From the NCBI GenBank assembly GCA_935421135.1, contig OW285189.1:19160298-19224297 (forward strand): a stretch of 64,000 nt of DNA. Direction: 5' to 3'. Below the pieces are notes generated by a model. It worked only from the letters and a program-made list of their open reading frames with translations, was not told the DNA's origin and searched no databases. Each line of letters starts with the position of its first letter. Positions within the stretch are counted from its first letter, which is position 1. The stretch is from Bugulina stolonifera (lineage: Eukaryota; Bryozoa; Gymnolaemata; Cheilostomatida; Bugulidae). Below are positions 1 through 24,873 of this stretch, piece by piece. A program made the translations under genes and the position numbers.

Positions 1-1008
1 CATGCATACAGTAGTGTAGGTACATGTAGGTGTATATGGATATAGTAGTGTCAGGTAGGTGTATATGGATATAGTAGTGTCAGGTAAGTGTATATGGATA
101 TAGTAGTGTAGGTACATGTAGGTGTACATACATACAGTAGTGTAGGTACATGTAGGTGTACATGCATACAGTAGTGTAGGTACATGTAGGTGTATATGGA
201 TATAGTAGTGTAGGTACATGTAGGTGTACATGCATACAGTAGTGTAGGTACATGTAGGTGTACATGGATATAGTCGTGTAGGTACATGTAGGTGTACATG
301 CATACAGTAGTGTAGGTACATGTAGGTGTATATGTATACAGTACTGTAGGTACATGTAGGTGTATATGGATATAGTAGGGTCAGGTAGGTGTATATGGAT
401 ATAGTAGTGTCAGGTAAGTGTATATGGATATAGTAGTGTAGGTACATGTAGGTGTACATGCATACAGTAGTGTAGGTACATGTAGGTGTACATGGATATA
501 GTCGTGTAGGTACATGTAGGTGTACATGCATACAGTAGTGTAGGTACATGTAGGTGTATGTGGATATAGTAGTGTAGGTACATGTAGGTGTACATGCATA
601 CAGTAGTGTAGGTACATGTAGGTGTACATGGATATAGTCGTGTAGGTACATGTAGGTGTACATGCATACAGTAGTGTAGGTACATGTAGGTGTATGTGGA
701 TATAGTAGTGTCAGGTAGGTGTATATGGATATAGTAGTGTAGGTACATGTAGGTGTATATGGATATAGTAGTGTCAGGTACATGTAGGTGTACATGGATA
801 TAGTAGTGTAGGTACATGCAGGTGTATATGGATATAGTAGTGTCAGGTACATGTAGGTGTACATGGATATAGTAGTGTAGGTACATGTAGGTGTATATGG
901 ATATAGTAGTGTAGGTACATGCAGGTGTATATGGATATAGTAGTGTCAGGTAGGTGTATATGAATACAGTAGTGTAGGTACATGCAGGTGTATATGGATA
1001 TAGTAGTG
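1..1008. repeat. Minisatellite, 34-bp unit with 29-bp variants
   Basis: About 28 head-to-tail units. The long unit is 34 bp and combines a GGTACATGTAGGTGTA core with TATGGATATAGTAGT or CATGCATACAGTAGT. Shorter 29-bp units lack the ACATG step and read GTCAGGTAGG or GTCAGGTAAG. Long and short units alternate in higher-order blocks, as expected from unequal exchange. Neither length is divisible by three, so the long repetitive open frames on the minus strand (rich in Tyr, His, Leu and Thr) are a by-product of the repeat. The array continues past the left edge and lies downstream of the last UBR3 exon seen here, so it is probably intronic to that gene. Confidence 0.95.
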
Positions 1009-1212
1009 CAGACCGCCTCCGACAGAAATCTGTTGATAATACCGAAGACTGTCACGTCTTTCACTGAAAACAAACTTCAAGCTGATAAAACAAATATGCC
1101 TGATGATACTATCGAAAAATGTGCATGGAGAAGATTCCAGTTTTAGGATTAGTAGTGAATACAGAAGTCAATAAATAGCACAACGCAGTTAGTACAGTGG
1201 AACATGACATAC

Positions 1213-4200
1213 CAGCTGCGTGTTAGTAGAGGAGTCTGTACAATGTACTAGAAGTCTCCATAGGGGTGAACAGCTGATCTCAAACTCAGCCGAGAAAGAG
1301 GCATAATACGTGTCTGTCTCGTACTCGACGTGCTGCACCAGCTCTCTCTCGTTCAGATTCATACCTGGAGGTATACACAATGCATGACAACTAACACCAC
1401 AACCAGATGACTGCGTTACATACAAATGGATTCACTTATTCAATGATCTATCTATGAATTAGAATCACATTTTAAAAATTCTATCAAAAGAATGGTGCTG
1501 ACACTATTTTATGCAAACTAGAAATTATAATGTTGATAAAGTGTAGACACTTTAATGAATAATTCTACAGTATTACACGTCTACAGATGATGTATCTACC
1601 AATGAGTGAAATACTCACCTTGAAGGAAGCTGATCATCTCAAAATAGACATCTAGTAGAATAGAGTTGTCCATAAACATCATGGCTACAGGTTTGTGAGA
1701 CATAATGTTCACCAAGTCACTGATTAGTGGCCAGAAGCAGTGGTCTTTGATGATGTCACTGTTACAGTCGAGCACTTGATGAGTGTTCAGTTTCACAGCT
1801 GTAATAGCAAACTAGTGTATTCTAAGGTCTGTTCTTCCACAGATAATGAGGAAACACAGTAGTAGATTCAACTGTATAGTAATAACAGTATGGCCAGACT
1901 GAGAGGGGACAACTCTACGAATAAGGGTCCAGTACAAAAATGGATACGATTAACAGTGAAGGTGGGGTGGACATGGTGAACCAGTTTACCTGATATGTGA
2001 CACTTAGATGTACATACACATAGACCACAATCACAGTTATGTACACGTCCATGTATATGTAGTCATCAGTAATACAAGTGATGTGCTCGCTATTTTTCCC
2101 CAATGTAAGCAAGCCCATGATTTTATATACATTGCGCATTGTAGTAAGTTATTGGCTGTATAATTATTACTAAGATAGTCAGAAAAATTACTGAAATGTA
2201 ATATACAACATGATGAAGTATGATATGGTACGTAATAATTAGAATATCTAAGCATGACCTGTACGAGCATTACTCACTTGTCATGGTGCTCGGTACAAGG
2301 TTAGTCGTCAGCATGTTGTACAACGAAATGACCATGCGAGTTAGCAACTGGTGTTCGGAGGTCATTCTAATAGCGTAGACCTCATTGCTGAACAGTTGCA
2401 CACTGACATGAACCACCTGCAAGTAAAGGTACACTGTATATATACAACTATACATACTGCATATACAATGTACATGTACATAGAAACAATCACCCATCGT
2501 CAACCACCTGCAAGTACTGATATTGGAATATACACAGTACATTTACATAGGAACAACTTTCAACACTGCGTTAGCATTTGCTCAATGAAGGTTGGTAAGA
2601 TAATGACCACCATCAACACTGCCATATGAATTGTATTTTATCGTATATTACTGTAGAAACTAAGACATAAAAATGTTATATATCTTGATGACACTGTCAT
2701 CAAATACCTCCAGATTACAGTCTCCAAATCAAGCACAAACCATTACAGCAGTTAGAGAACCTAAACACTCATATATAGAAGCGAATGAATGAACTCACTT
2801 TGTTTGACACACGCTGACGCTGTTCATTTCCTTTACAGTTGATTAAGGAAGTGGATATCCTTGTGTAATGGTCGACAAATGTTTTTGTAAACGCATCCTG
2901 AAACATGAGTTTACAGCAGCTAGTAGAGAGACATACATGTAGATCAGGGCATATATGCTAGAGAGCTCATGGCTTCGATATTGCAATCAAATGTTACCAA
3001 CCACTGCCTATTCCATTACAACATGAGACTATAGTTTGATAGTCCTCTCCGAAAGCTATTTATCTACTCAATGATAAGCATGTGCCACCAGTTTCAGGAG
3101 TTGTCATTACCTGTTTGGATTGTACATATTCAAATACCATTATGAACTTTATAATGACCAATGCACCGCTGTTCCCTCAGTATGAGACAGTTGTGGCCAA
3201 CGGCATTAAAATCATCACCTTAACCTGTTGCTAGATTTTGCATATACACAGGGTGTACAAACTGTATGCCTTTAACTTTGCTCAATTTAAACCAAGTGGC
3301 ATAGCCCATGATGGAATGTACAATCGCCATTTATATTTTATAAAGTACATGACTAGTTGCTCTCTACTCAGGGTGGTGACAACTCCAAACCGGTAACACA
3401 TCTTAGCACATTAAAAATGTTTTGGGACAGATGCCAATCTCATAGAACTTTTGGTTTACATGTTGTGATGGTTAAAATTTGTTGCTTTTGTTCGAACCAA
3501 TCATATTTTGTATTTAATTACAACCGGATACAAAGACCAGAACATAAAGGAGGTGGATATTCCTGCTTGATATTCAGATAGTTGAACTCAATATAATTTA
3601 ATTGAGACCAAACATGCATATACATGCATGTATCTGTATACATATAAGTACCTTGAAAGAGTCTTCAGGAAGTAGAGCCAGCAGCCATGTTGTAATCTTC
3701 TCAGGGAAATGATACTTAACAGTCCAGAAGAGGATTTCCTCCAGAGCGCAGTGATGGCTGAGTTCATCCGAGAGACTAACGTCATCCATAGCCGACTGCA
3801 TACACTCATAGCTACACCTCCAGTGAGTACGTGTCTTAGTCTCCCCTGGACGCCCACACACTAAGCAAATACACACACAATTTTTGTAGATATCCCATAT
3901 TAATAAAAGTTTGTTTCTAGCATGAAGGAATAGCGATGCAGCAGGAACAATATATACATGTACATGTAGGCCCACACCTATATGTACTTGATACAACATC
4001 ATGTGCCCAAGGTTAGTGTGGAGGAACACAAATGGCATGATATGGAATACATATACAGTGTGTAAAGTTCATCGACACTAAGTCGTGAGCTTTCGTATCC
4101 ATATGATGTGCAAATCCCAAATACAAGTGTCGTATGAACCATATTCTCAGCATTTCATTTCTGTAATTTTCTAATTAGAGTACATGTATTAGACAATAAA

Positions 4201-6140
4201 TCCCAGCATGCTTCTCACCTTTGACTTTGTAGAACTTTGGTTTAGGTGGTGGAAGCTCTGCCTTAGCCTTCAAATACTGTTCATGGCACATGACCTTATA
4301 TGGTGATAAGGACAACACGGATTCCTCTATAAAATATAATTACAGAATAAGTCAACTATTGCTACATCCCATGAGAGCACATTTTACTAGCTGCCAAGAA
4401 TAAAGGAAAAACTGGGAGACTGGAATGACGCAGCCATCATCAGTTTGCTTGCTTTGAAATATCACAGAAGATGTACATTTCAAGGACAAGCATGATGATA
4501 ATAACAGGAAACCAGTCAATGTTGTGCATTATATAGAGTCACCCATAAAAGCATATTATTCTATTCAGTAAACTCAATTTCAAAATCGATCAACATAAAG
4601 ATACACCCAGCCATTGACTCTCTACACTTGGCTGTTCTAAATCATAGAATAAGAGCTAACAGGTGTGATTTATGTATCTATTTATCTATTTAACTTCACT
4701 AATGGATTTGTAACTGAAGATGTCAGAAAACCCAACATACCTTCTGAATCATTAAATATAAACTCTCTAGAATACCGATCTCTGTTGATGAGAGCACTGC
4801 TAATCATGGAGCGGAACACGGCACCTAGTGATGTCAGCTCATGTAACAGTGAGAGCAGGTGCTCTCCATCGTCTAGATTGAAGACTACACCATTGTCTGA
4901 TCCACTTTGGTCAGTAATACCTCCAGAAGTCAACCATTCTGACAAACAGTATTATGTAATAGATTTTACGATGTGTATGGGACAAATGAAATCAGATGCC
5001 AAACTCAAACACAATAATGTGGTTATCAATATGCACGATTCATTATTATTTCTATGCTTGTTACCAATACAGTGAGATATCAAGTTTTTACACAATTTGA
5101 AATACATGATAAACATGTGACACGCCAATATGCATAGTAGGCCAACCAGCTATAGGAGTGAGAAATGAGCAGAACTAACCTTGATGCTTAGCTCTGAGGT
5201 AGTAGATGAATCTAATGATTAATCTGGGTATAATGAGTTTGGCAGTGGTAGTTACATCAGCAGGTACAGTCTTTGGTGCACTTTCGTGATTGCCATGTCT
5301 TTTACAAAAGCTAAAGATTAAATATGATTGATAAAGACAATATGCCTACAAATGCGATTGAGAATTGATGATTTCCAAATAAGCAAGGGTAGCTTGGAGG
5401 CACCTTAATTTATTCTTAAAAACTGCTTGAAACACTGAACATGAATTCTACTATTTAAGTTATACCCTATAAACTTATATCCCATGGTCGGTCAATATAG
5501 TAGACAAACACTAATAACTACATATACACGTAAGTGGTAGATATTACCCTGTGTGATTCATTACATTCACATCACCGCAATCACACGCTCCTCCTGCATG
5601 GCTGCGGAACATGTTGAAATCGTGGCCTGTATGATCAGCACCATAGAAACAATCTGGGCACAGTGACATACATGGCGAGATACCACAAGTCCTGCAGCGA
5701 TACGCTATGAAGTTGGCAGTCCAGACAAGTCCACATACTTTGGCAGTGTCAAATTGCCGCACTGAAATAAGATAGATCAACTTAGAAGATTTTTAAAAGA
5801 TGAGCCTCGTCCCCTCCTACTCGCCGTGTATCACATGGTATTAGTAGACAAATATAGTTTAACCTACCGACCAATACTAACCATTTTCAGAGTATTCCTT
5901 GAAATCGGCACCTCCTGAGATTAGATATTTGCACCACTCTGCTCCTTCTAAATCAATTGATTTCTCTGGGTCAAGAAGAAATTTTAATATTTCATCCAAC
6001 TGTGGAGGCTCTGTGTTACACCCAACACCACTGCTACCAGTGTTAGAGAGTCTACAGCACTCATTTTTTATTTGAGAAGCAACTTGCCGCTTTCCTCGTT
6101 TGAGTATAGCAAGCTGCGGCGTTAGCTCATTAGAAGCCAT
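1213..6140 (-). CDS. UBR3: UBR3-type E3 ubiquitin ligase, 5' part (10 exons)
   Basis: Ubiquitin-protein ligase of the N-recognin-like UBR family. Exons on the minus strand: 6140-5882, 5761-5548, 5310-5180, 4938-4741, 4326-4219, 3860-3652, 2897-2799, 2416-2278, 1798-1619, 1364-1213. All have GT..AG borders and every phase joins, giving about 563 codons. Residues about 95-163 form a UBR-box zinc finger ([18 protein letters not shown], then CDCGD and FCKRH) very close to animal UBR3. Later stretches such as [17 protein letters not shown] and [17 protein letters not shown] also match UBR3. The start is the ATG at 6140; the frame is open four codons further upstream but only from TTG. Animal UBR3 proteins are near 1,900 residues, so roughly the C-terminal two thirds, including the RING region, lies beyond the left edge. 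The largest introns (2798-2417, 2277-1799, 3651-2898) contain no recognisable element. Confidence 0.92.
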
Positions 6141-6152
6141 TATTTGCTGCAA

Positions 6153-9100
6153 GAGTCATGGGGAAAGTATATGCAGCAACAGAAAAATCGGTGACTGTCC
6201 CAATAATTATGCCAAATTTAATACTAAGTAATACTAAGTAACTCTGTTCCCATTCTGGTCAATGGATTCTTGACAAAAAACTTCTAAAACGAAATGGCAA
6301 CATGACGTAACGCAAAATGTTGCCAAGTAATTGCCTTTTATAACAAAGAGTGACTTCATGCCTTTTATACTGTCGGCTGTCATTTGTAACAATCGTAGGT
6401 TTTTGCCGAGTTATTAAAAGCAATAGCGTTTGGTTCTGTATGCGATATTATTAACGTGTAGATATAGGATCCCCCGTCAGTATTTAAAAATACTTCTGTA
6501 GATAGTTAGTCAAGAAAAGGTTTCGTTTTGTCCAAAACATTGGAAAAAATTAATTTTTTGTTATAAGCATAATCATAATGGACCCGCAGCGCGTTCTTTT
6601 GAGTAATGTCATGTCACTGACTCACCATCCATGAATGGCGCATATCAAACGACAGCTTTGAATGTGTCTTACTTACTAGTAACCTGACAAATTATTGATT
6701 TGGTTATTGCTGTGCCAGTACTATGCGCTGTTTTAATTTAAAAAAACCCGAAGGCAAAAAAAGAAAAGATTATTTTAACAATAAAATTATAATAATTATT
6801 ATTTGTGCAATACAAACAACAATATAACATTATTATTGTTATTTTTAATTTTATTTAAATTGTGAACTTATATCATTATTATTATATTGCTTAGGTCCTG
6901 ATAAAAATCGATCCTTTAGGCCTTTCCCAAGAACAGGAGTCAGGAGAGGCCTTCAGTAGTTATGAAATAAAGTAGTTTAGTTGAATAGTAAATGAAACCG
7001 CAGTATCAGAGTGGAGTAAATTTACTAAATAAAAGGTCTCATTAGCTGTGCTCTTCATCTATTGTTGAAAACATGAATTACAAGCTTTCTCTATGGGCGT
7101 GGGTTCCAAGTCCAGTCTTAGGTTCCCAAGACTGCTACTAGAATGCACTACTCTAATGCATAATTGGCGTCGTTCATGCTACGTCTGGAAATGTCGGCCT
7201 ATACTCCAGATAACTCTTGCATTTCATGATCGAGCTAGGTATCATGACCTACAAACAGGCTAGGTGAAAACACCACCGTTCGCTCCTCCGGCTGATGTCA
7301 GTGCCTACCCTTTGCTAGTTAATACATACATCAGCTAAGTTATGAGTTTGTGGTTGTCTTTCTTTATCATCTGGGATCTAGATTGCGCTTAGTACAATAA
7401 TCAGCATTGAGCTGGTTGGCACTACATCTGGGCTGGGACTAATCTCTCTGGCCCTCGCTACCAAGCCGGACACAACACAGTGATATTCCTATATTTTGAA
7501 TATGGGCTCATTAGTTGGCAACGTTGGCACACAGAGTATATTTTCTTAAATAGGAGTTATCTCTACTTTTGTTGGAGTTTGAGTGTTCAGTTTATTGACA
7601 AACATAAAATCACTGGGCTGCAACCAATACAATAGCTCATTCATACCTCTTGGTACATGTAATTGAGCAATGGTGCTACTATGCAGTATGCTTTCATACA
7701 GACTTGCCAAGTTCAACTGATGAAAATCAGGGAGATTAAGTATGTGGGTGGGGTGGGGCACCAAAATTCTGGGGTTAAAATCAGGGAGTCGCCTGTGAAA
7801 TAAAGGAGACTTGGTAAGCCTGTTTCCACATGAGATCGTGAGATACAGATTTACTAGTTTGTTTATTAGATAATGTTGGTTTGGTATATAAACTATGCAG
7901 CAGAATATTAATGTACGTCATATCTGCCTCTCACATACGCCATAATGGTCTAGGTCTCATTTTATCCTGAAATTTTAGGTGCTTAAATATTGAAGCCCTG
8001 TGATGATAATAACATGTTTATTCGCAATGTTCTAAATACCCAAAGTTTGTTTTAACGGGCTACCAACAAGCCACGGATCCAACCTACTGGACAGTTCTAA
8101 CACACAGTATCATGGCCCATTAAGCTGATGATATAATACTATTTTTATTTTTCGAATTCTGTTGAAAGATTATTTAGTTTTATTATGTGACAGAGTCTAC
8201 GAATATGCAGCCTAACTGCCTAACTTGTGTGTTATTCTACCGATAATATATGATGTAGGCCTGTATCATGTATGTCACAGGCTTCTCGGCTAACATGCTA
8301 TAATATTTAGGCATAAACAGAGGCTATAATTATATTTTTTTATTTAATGTGTTTATAGTAAACATTGTAATTTCTCATAATGAATACATATGCGAGTAGT
8401 AGGCCTATCCACATTTACGTATAGTTCATGAAATGGCAACTTCCTGTAAATCAGGTAAATGCCACATGTATGTTTTTAAATCTTTACCGACAGTGACGTC
8501 TCAGCATTTTAGTATATCCGGTGTCAATTAGGAAGGAATGAATTAAGATATTGTGTTAGCTATTAGATGATCCTATTTTGTGTCAATCTGAATTCTGTGC
8601 CACTATTTGTCTGACTACTCAGTTCTGTCACAGTTACACAAACATCAACCTGCTAGTCAGGGCTGTAGACAAAAGTATGCATATACTCATACATGAATAT
8701 TTATTCCAAACTAAACAATAGGGCTGGCAAAATGATGTTTCATCTAAATATAGTTCACACAAGTTGATAAACCTGCAGTAGTAAAATCTGATAAGATCGA
8801 CTAGTTTATCATGCAGTATTTGCTAACGTCGAGTCTAAAATGAACTTTAATACAACTTGCAGTGCATTCTTATTATATAACAAACTGGAATTTTATACTT
8901 ACATGTACATGTACGTTGTAAAATTGTAATGGATTGTCAACTACACATACACCAGTTGTAGATATAAATATGAAAATGATGTGATGGAATACAATGTATA
9001 CATGTACATGTAACTGTATAAGTGCATTACCACATATTACCTATAATATACATGTACATTGAACTTGAGAATAATAAGTTTTAAATCGAGATAACATTAT

Positions 9101-10611
9101 AATTATACTGGCCATCTTTGTTGTCACAGCATAATATAATATTACTCTACCAGACCAGTTAAGTAATACCCAGACTGAATCCTGCCATTGACTTGTAGCT
9201 CTATGGGCGTACCCTACTCAAGAGTTAGAACTACATATTTGTAGTAAATATTTCAGTTCAGTAATTACATGTTATGAATGGAGAAAGGAACGCTAAATTA
9301 GACTGTAGTCTTGTGACCAGCTGGAAATAAGTAGCACTTTGGTGGTGAGAGCATCTTGCAATCACATGCTAACTGTATTGCAATAGACTTTTCCCATGTA
9401 TAATTGCATACCTAGGCTAGCATGCACTGACACTCTGGTATTATATAAAATCTCACACTTGGGTATTATTATATTACTAAACTTAATGATCAGTTTGTGC
9501 ACATTTAAAATTCATTGACTCGGATTTTCTTAACCATCGTCTGCCTGTCTAGAACAATTTTGTCAAAGTGTATATTAGTGATTTGAAGGTGTGATAATTC
9601 CATTCCCATGAGCTATAACCGCAACTATAATTGCTACATGTACTGTAGATTCTCATGCTATGCAGTAGCATCTACAGAGATAAAAATATATGTTTTATCT
9701 AATATGGTTATACTTTTGTTGTCTAGTTAACTACGACCTCTCTCAATGTTACTAGAGCAAAATATGGTTCCTAGGCTAAAATTCTTTGTATCTGAAAAAC
9801 TTTAGCCATATTATTAATAATAATCTGTTATACAATATAGGCTATTAAGTAATATCACATGATTTAATTATCAGCTGCTAAAACAAATCATTATGTACAT
9901 GTAGATAATGATACCATTTATCAACTTCCGTAGTAAAATGCATGTTGCTTTCCTATCAGGAGGCAAAGCATTGTCCTACTACAATTATCCTATTGGCTGA
10001 TAAATCACCTGACCACTTACCAAAGAATAATAATGGAGACATGTGACATGTTGAACCTTAGTTGTTCTTATCAATGAGGTATCATTGTTCACTTGCATGA
10101 GGTGAGGGGTAGTTGGACAAAATCACTGCTCTATATTAGACACTTCAGATAAGAATAAATAGCAGACGGGTAGGTAGGTAGCTCTGTAATGGAGCACTGT
10201 TCTCTATTTTTGATTTATATTCGTAGTATTAGTTAATATTATATATCACCATATCTACAGTATATTGCACTAGGCCCAAATATACAGGTATATGGGCTAC
10301 ATAGGCTACAGTGTAATAAGTAGCAGGCCTAACGAGAGAGTTTTTCATCCAGCATGCCAAGATGAGCTGTGTTTGATTATAAATTTATAAAATGAAAAAC
10401 AATGTATATACATGTATGTACAAGTATATTACAGTATGTATAATCAAAGTATGGGCTATTTACGGATGAAATGGTGACGACCTTTATGCACTTATACCAA
10501 GTGCGGAAATTCCAGCATTTATTGTAAAATTATTTTATTTTCATTGCACATGTGGAATCACTGATGAATTTTATGCCATGGCCATCTCTTATAGGTAGAC
10601 CAGCTTGTGTC
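6153..10611. other. Intergenic spacer between divergent UBR3 and GH31 genes
   Basis: A 4.4-kb AT-rich stretch between two genes transcribed away from each other, so it probably holds both promoters and 5' untranslated exons. I see no protein-coding exon. A 120-bp terminal-inverted-repeat relic lies at 7705-7822. Several ACATGTACATGT palindromes occur at 8900-9060. A CTTATAG acceptor-like site ends at 10593, just before the preferred glucosidase start, so a non-coding first exon could lie somewhere in this spacer. Confidence 0.6.
7705..7822. mobile_element. Short MITE-like relic (ACTTGCCAAG ends)
   Basis: The left end reads ACTTGCCAAGTTCAACTG and the right end AAGGAGACTTGGTAAG, an imperfect inverted repeat about 118 bp apart with a CAGGGAG-rich interior. 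Similar ends border the segment at 40248-40685, so this may be a short member of the same non-autonomous family. It has no coding capacity. The call rests only on the inverted ends and the second occurrence. Confidence 0.4.
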
Positions 10612-22487
<11,876 letters not shown>

Positions 22488-23499
22488 AGGGGAGATAAAT
22501 CAATGTAAATCAGCTTGTCAGTGTTAATTTAATTTTTTATAAGTTCCTCTAGTAAACTAGTTTGATGGTTGTCACCATGCTGCATGTACACGGCACTGCC
22601 ATGTGCTTACATGTATAATATCAAGTTTACCTTGATAATTATTTTATGAGCTGTTTTAACATATTTACATGAGGTACTGGCAATTTTTCTAAGAGTATTT
22701 TTATAACAAATGATAATTTGTTATCTTATGCAAAAAGTGCATATATAAGTCATTAGTTACAGTATATACAAGTATTTATATGGATAATTGCTATATTATT
22801 ATGATTGTAGCTCTGTTACCCTACTATAACATAATTTTTTTCTATCGTGAGTTATAGAAATATCTTTCCATATACCATGTGCAATTTATAGTGATTATTG
22901 GCACAATGTTCTATGTGTAACAGGTACATGTACTGTTATGTTATATGATGTAACAGTGCACATGTACTGTTATACCCATTGAACAGCCTACAATTATATT
23001 ACCCTATAAATAACATGCTCAGTAGTAATAAGAATATATTGCTGTATAAGTTGTATTTACATGTGCATCATGGTGCATATGCTATAGACCATCTGGTACT
23101 GTAAGATAAATAAGGTATACCATAAACAATTGCTATGAGATTATATTTTATGCAAATGATGCATAAGTTGGTACAGTTATGATACAATTTATTTGCTGTC
23201 GGTCCAAGTAATTGCCTTCTGGGTATCTTTTATTATCACATTGTCCTACTTTTACAATTTGAAACTATCAGTAATAAAATATCAGGACCATAGAGACACC
23301 ATTTTATTTATTTTGCTACCGTAAGATCAGTTTACTGTCTGTAGAGATACAGGATGGGCCTAGTATAAGCATGCAGTACAAGTACAATCATGGTATTACT
23401 CTCCAGGTCCAGTCCAGGTGCTGGGCATATATATTATACTGGATAGATCAGATGAATGGTCTCTGACATCAGTTTCAATACATAGCCTAGGGACCTAGC
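22488..23499. other. Convergent 3' spacer
   Basis: About 1 kb between the GH31 stop codon (+) and the stop codon of sulfotransferase-like gene 1 (-), so the two genes are tail to tail. AATAAA-like signals occur near 23107 and 23274. The rest is AT-rich with a few ACATGTAC palindromes. I see no coding exon or recognisable mobile element. Confidence 0.6.
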
Positions 23500-24873
23500 C
23501 TAGGAACTAGTGACTGTGTTTGGTAGCGTTAGTACCTCACCCCATCTAGGTAGATTATAATGACATAAATATCTGTCGGCAAGGTCTATCATCTGTGGTG
23601 TGATCTCCACCCTCCTGTGTCTAACCCTATCTCTGGATACATAGGACTGTTGTTGGCTGTCTTGTGTGAGAGCATTGGTCACTATTCTATGTCTTTCGTC
23701 TGTCAACTCGAGGTCTATATGATGAAATAGGGTCTGTAGATATTTGTCTTGATTCGACTGCCAATGTTCGTATTTAAAAGCAGGAATGTTTGGCTTGTTG
23801 CTGGGACCATCACAATACTTCATATAGTGAAAACTGATTTCGCACCAATTTACGACGAATGCAATGAACTCTGTGCTGCTTCGAACATTGTGAACATTGA
23901 ACAACCATTGCGTGTGTACAGCATCACTACAACAGTTGTGCATCATTGCTAACGGTTTGACTCTGGGTAATAGCCATGATAGAATGGGATTGGAAGCTAC
24001 TGCTAGCGTAGCCTCTCTTTGAATATTTAGCCCCGCTGTAGACTTGTACAGTGATGAAACTTGTCCCTTTGCTTCTCTGTACATGAATATGCTGATGAAT
24101 TTTGGAAAGAGTCTTGGTATTAATTTGATGTCGACTTTCCCTGTCATCGGAGCCGACTTGACAACAATTGTATCTGCTGCTTTCAGATGTGGCTTCAATA
24201 TTAGTCGTACAACGCTCTGGTAAATCTGTTGATACTCCTTTGATAGTTCCCAATCGCGGCTACCATCTGTCAAATATTTAGATTTGAATGTTTGATCGAG
24301 AGAGAAAATGCAGTGCGGCTCCGAAATTGTCACAACACCTGGTAAAGCGTTGAACGCTTGACCGATTGCAGTTGACCCACATCTGCCTGGATGGTGAATC
24401 CAGATTATTTTCTCCATTGGATTACCTAGGTCGTCTGCTAAGCGAATCAACGATACGATAGGCATAATTAAGATATACTTTGCTGTTTTGTATTCTGCAT
24501 CGAATAAAAATGGCCACTTTGCCACATTTAAAATGTTTTCTTCGGGTGAAGGTACACAAAATATGGCTTCCTTATCGGTTACCGTCATGAGTGTAATGTG
24601 TTTCTGTAAGGCATATTCTGGGTGTACAAACTTCTCGTGTGTTGTTATGAAATGTCTCCTGTAGTGGATAGACATTGGAACAGGTTTAGCCCTAGACCAA
24701 ACCTTCAGTAGATGCGCCGATGTTTCGTAGTCCTCTCCGCCCTTACATCTATCTAAATGGTGCTGGATTCCAACTATCCTCCAGTATATATTTTGTAGAC
24801 ATGTTAGGATGCAGTAGAGTAAGAAATGCAGAGCGTATAGAAGAAAATTAATATAAGTAGTCCAGTTAGTCAT
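23500..24873 (-). CDS. Sulfotransferase-like protein, copy 1 (intronless)
   Basis: Single-exon reading frame of 457 residues. A hydrophobic segment at about 9-35 looks like a type II signal anchor, placing the enzyme in the Golgi or another membrane. Residues 157-176 (IWIHHPGRCGSTAIGQAFN) match the 5'-phosphosulfate-binding P-loop of PAPS-dependent sulfotransferases. IFMYREAKGQVSSLY at about 262-276 matches the 3'-phosphate-binding loop, with R266 and S273 as likely ligands. The N-terminal 150 residues and the acceptor-binding part are not ones I recognise, so the substrate is unknown. It is clearly diverged from copies 2 and 3 except for a nearly identical block encoding residues about 71-109. 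ATG 24873 is the first ATG and directly precedes the anchor. Confidence 0.8.
   Translation of the reverse strand: MTNWTTYINFLLYALHFLLYCILTCLQNIYWRIVGIQHHLDRCKGGEDYETSAHLLKVWSRAKPVPMSIHYRRHFITTHEKFVHPEYALQKHITLMTVTDKEAIFCVPSPEENILNVAKWPFLFDAEYKTAKYILIMPIVSLIRLADDLGNPMEKIIWIHHPGRCGSTAIGQAFNALPGVVTISEPHCIFSLDQTFKSKYLTDGSRDWELSKEYQQIYQSVVRLILKPHLKAADTIVVKSAPMTGKVDIKLIPRLFPKFISIFMYREAKGQVSSLYKSTAGLNIQREATLAVASNPILSWLLPRVKPLAMMHNCCSDAVHTQWLFNVHNVRSSTEFIAFVVNWCEISFHYMKYCDGPSNKPNIPAFKYEHWQSNQDKYLQTLFHHIDLELTDERHRIVTNALTQDSQQQSYVSRDRVRHRRVEITPQMIDLADRYLCHYNLPRWGEVLTLPNTVTSS

Noticed and set aside
1..1008. CRISPR-like array
   Set aside because: Units are head to tail without unique spacers, and the genome is eukaryotic.
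51..1073. Overlapping minus-strand open frames rich in Tyr/His/Leu/Thr
   Set aside because: They follow the 34-bp minisatellite in all frames; no start context, domain or splice site supports them.
1915..2270. Open frames between UBR3 exons 8 and 9
   Set aside because: Joining exon 8 (ends 2278) directly to 1798 keeps phase and matches UBR3; the segment lies in the intron.
3598..4038. 146-codon minus-strand frame as one exon
   Set aside because: Only 3652-3860 is UBR3 coding; the upstream part is intron with a clear acceptor at 3861.
7546..7764. 72-codon minus-strand frame
   Set aside because: No domain, and it overlaps the inverted-repeat relic at 7705-7822.
23749..24253. Frames opposite to and out of phase with sulfotransferase copy 1
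   Set aside because: Shadows of the long coding frame; composition follows the real codons of the other strand.
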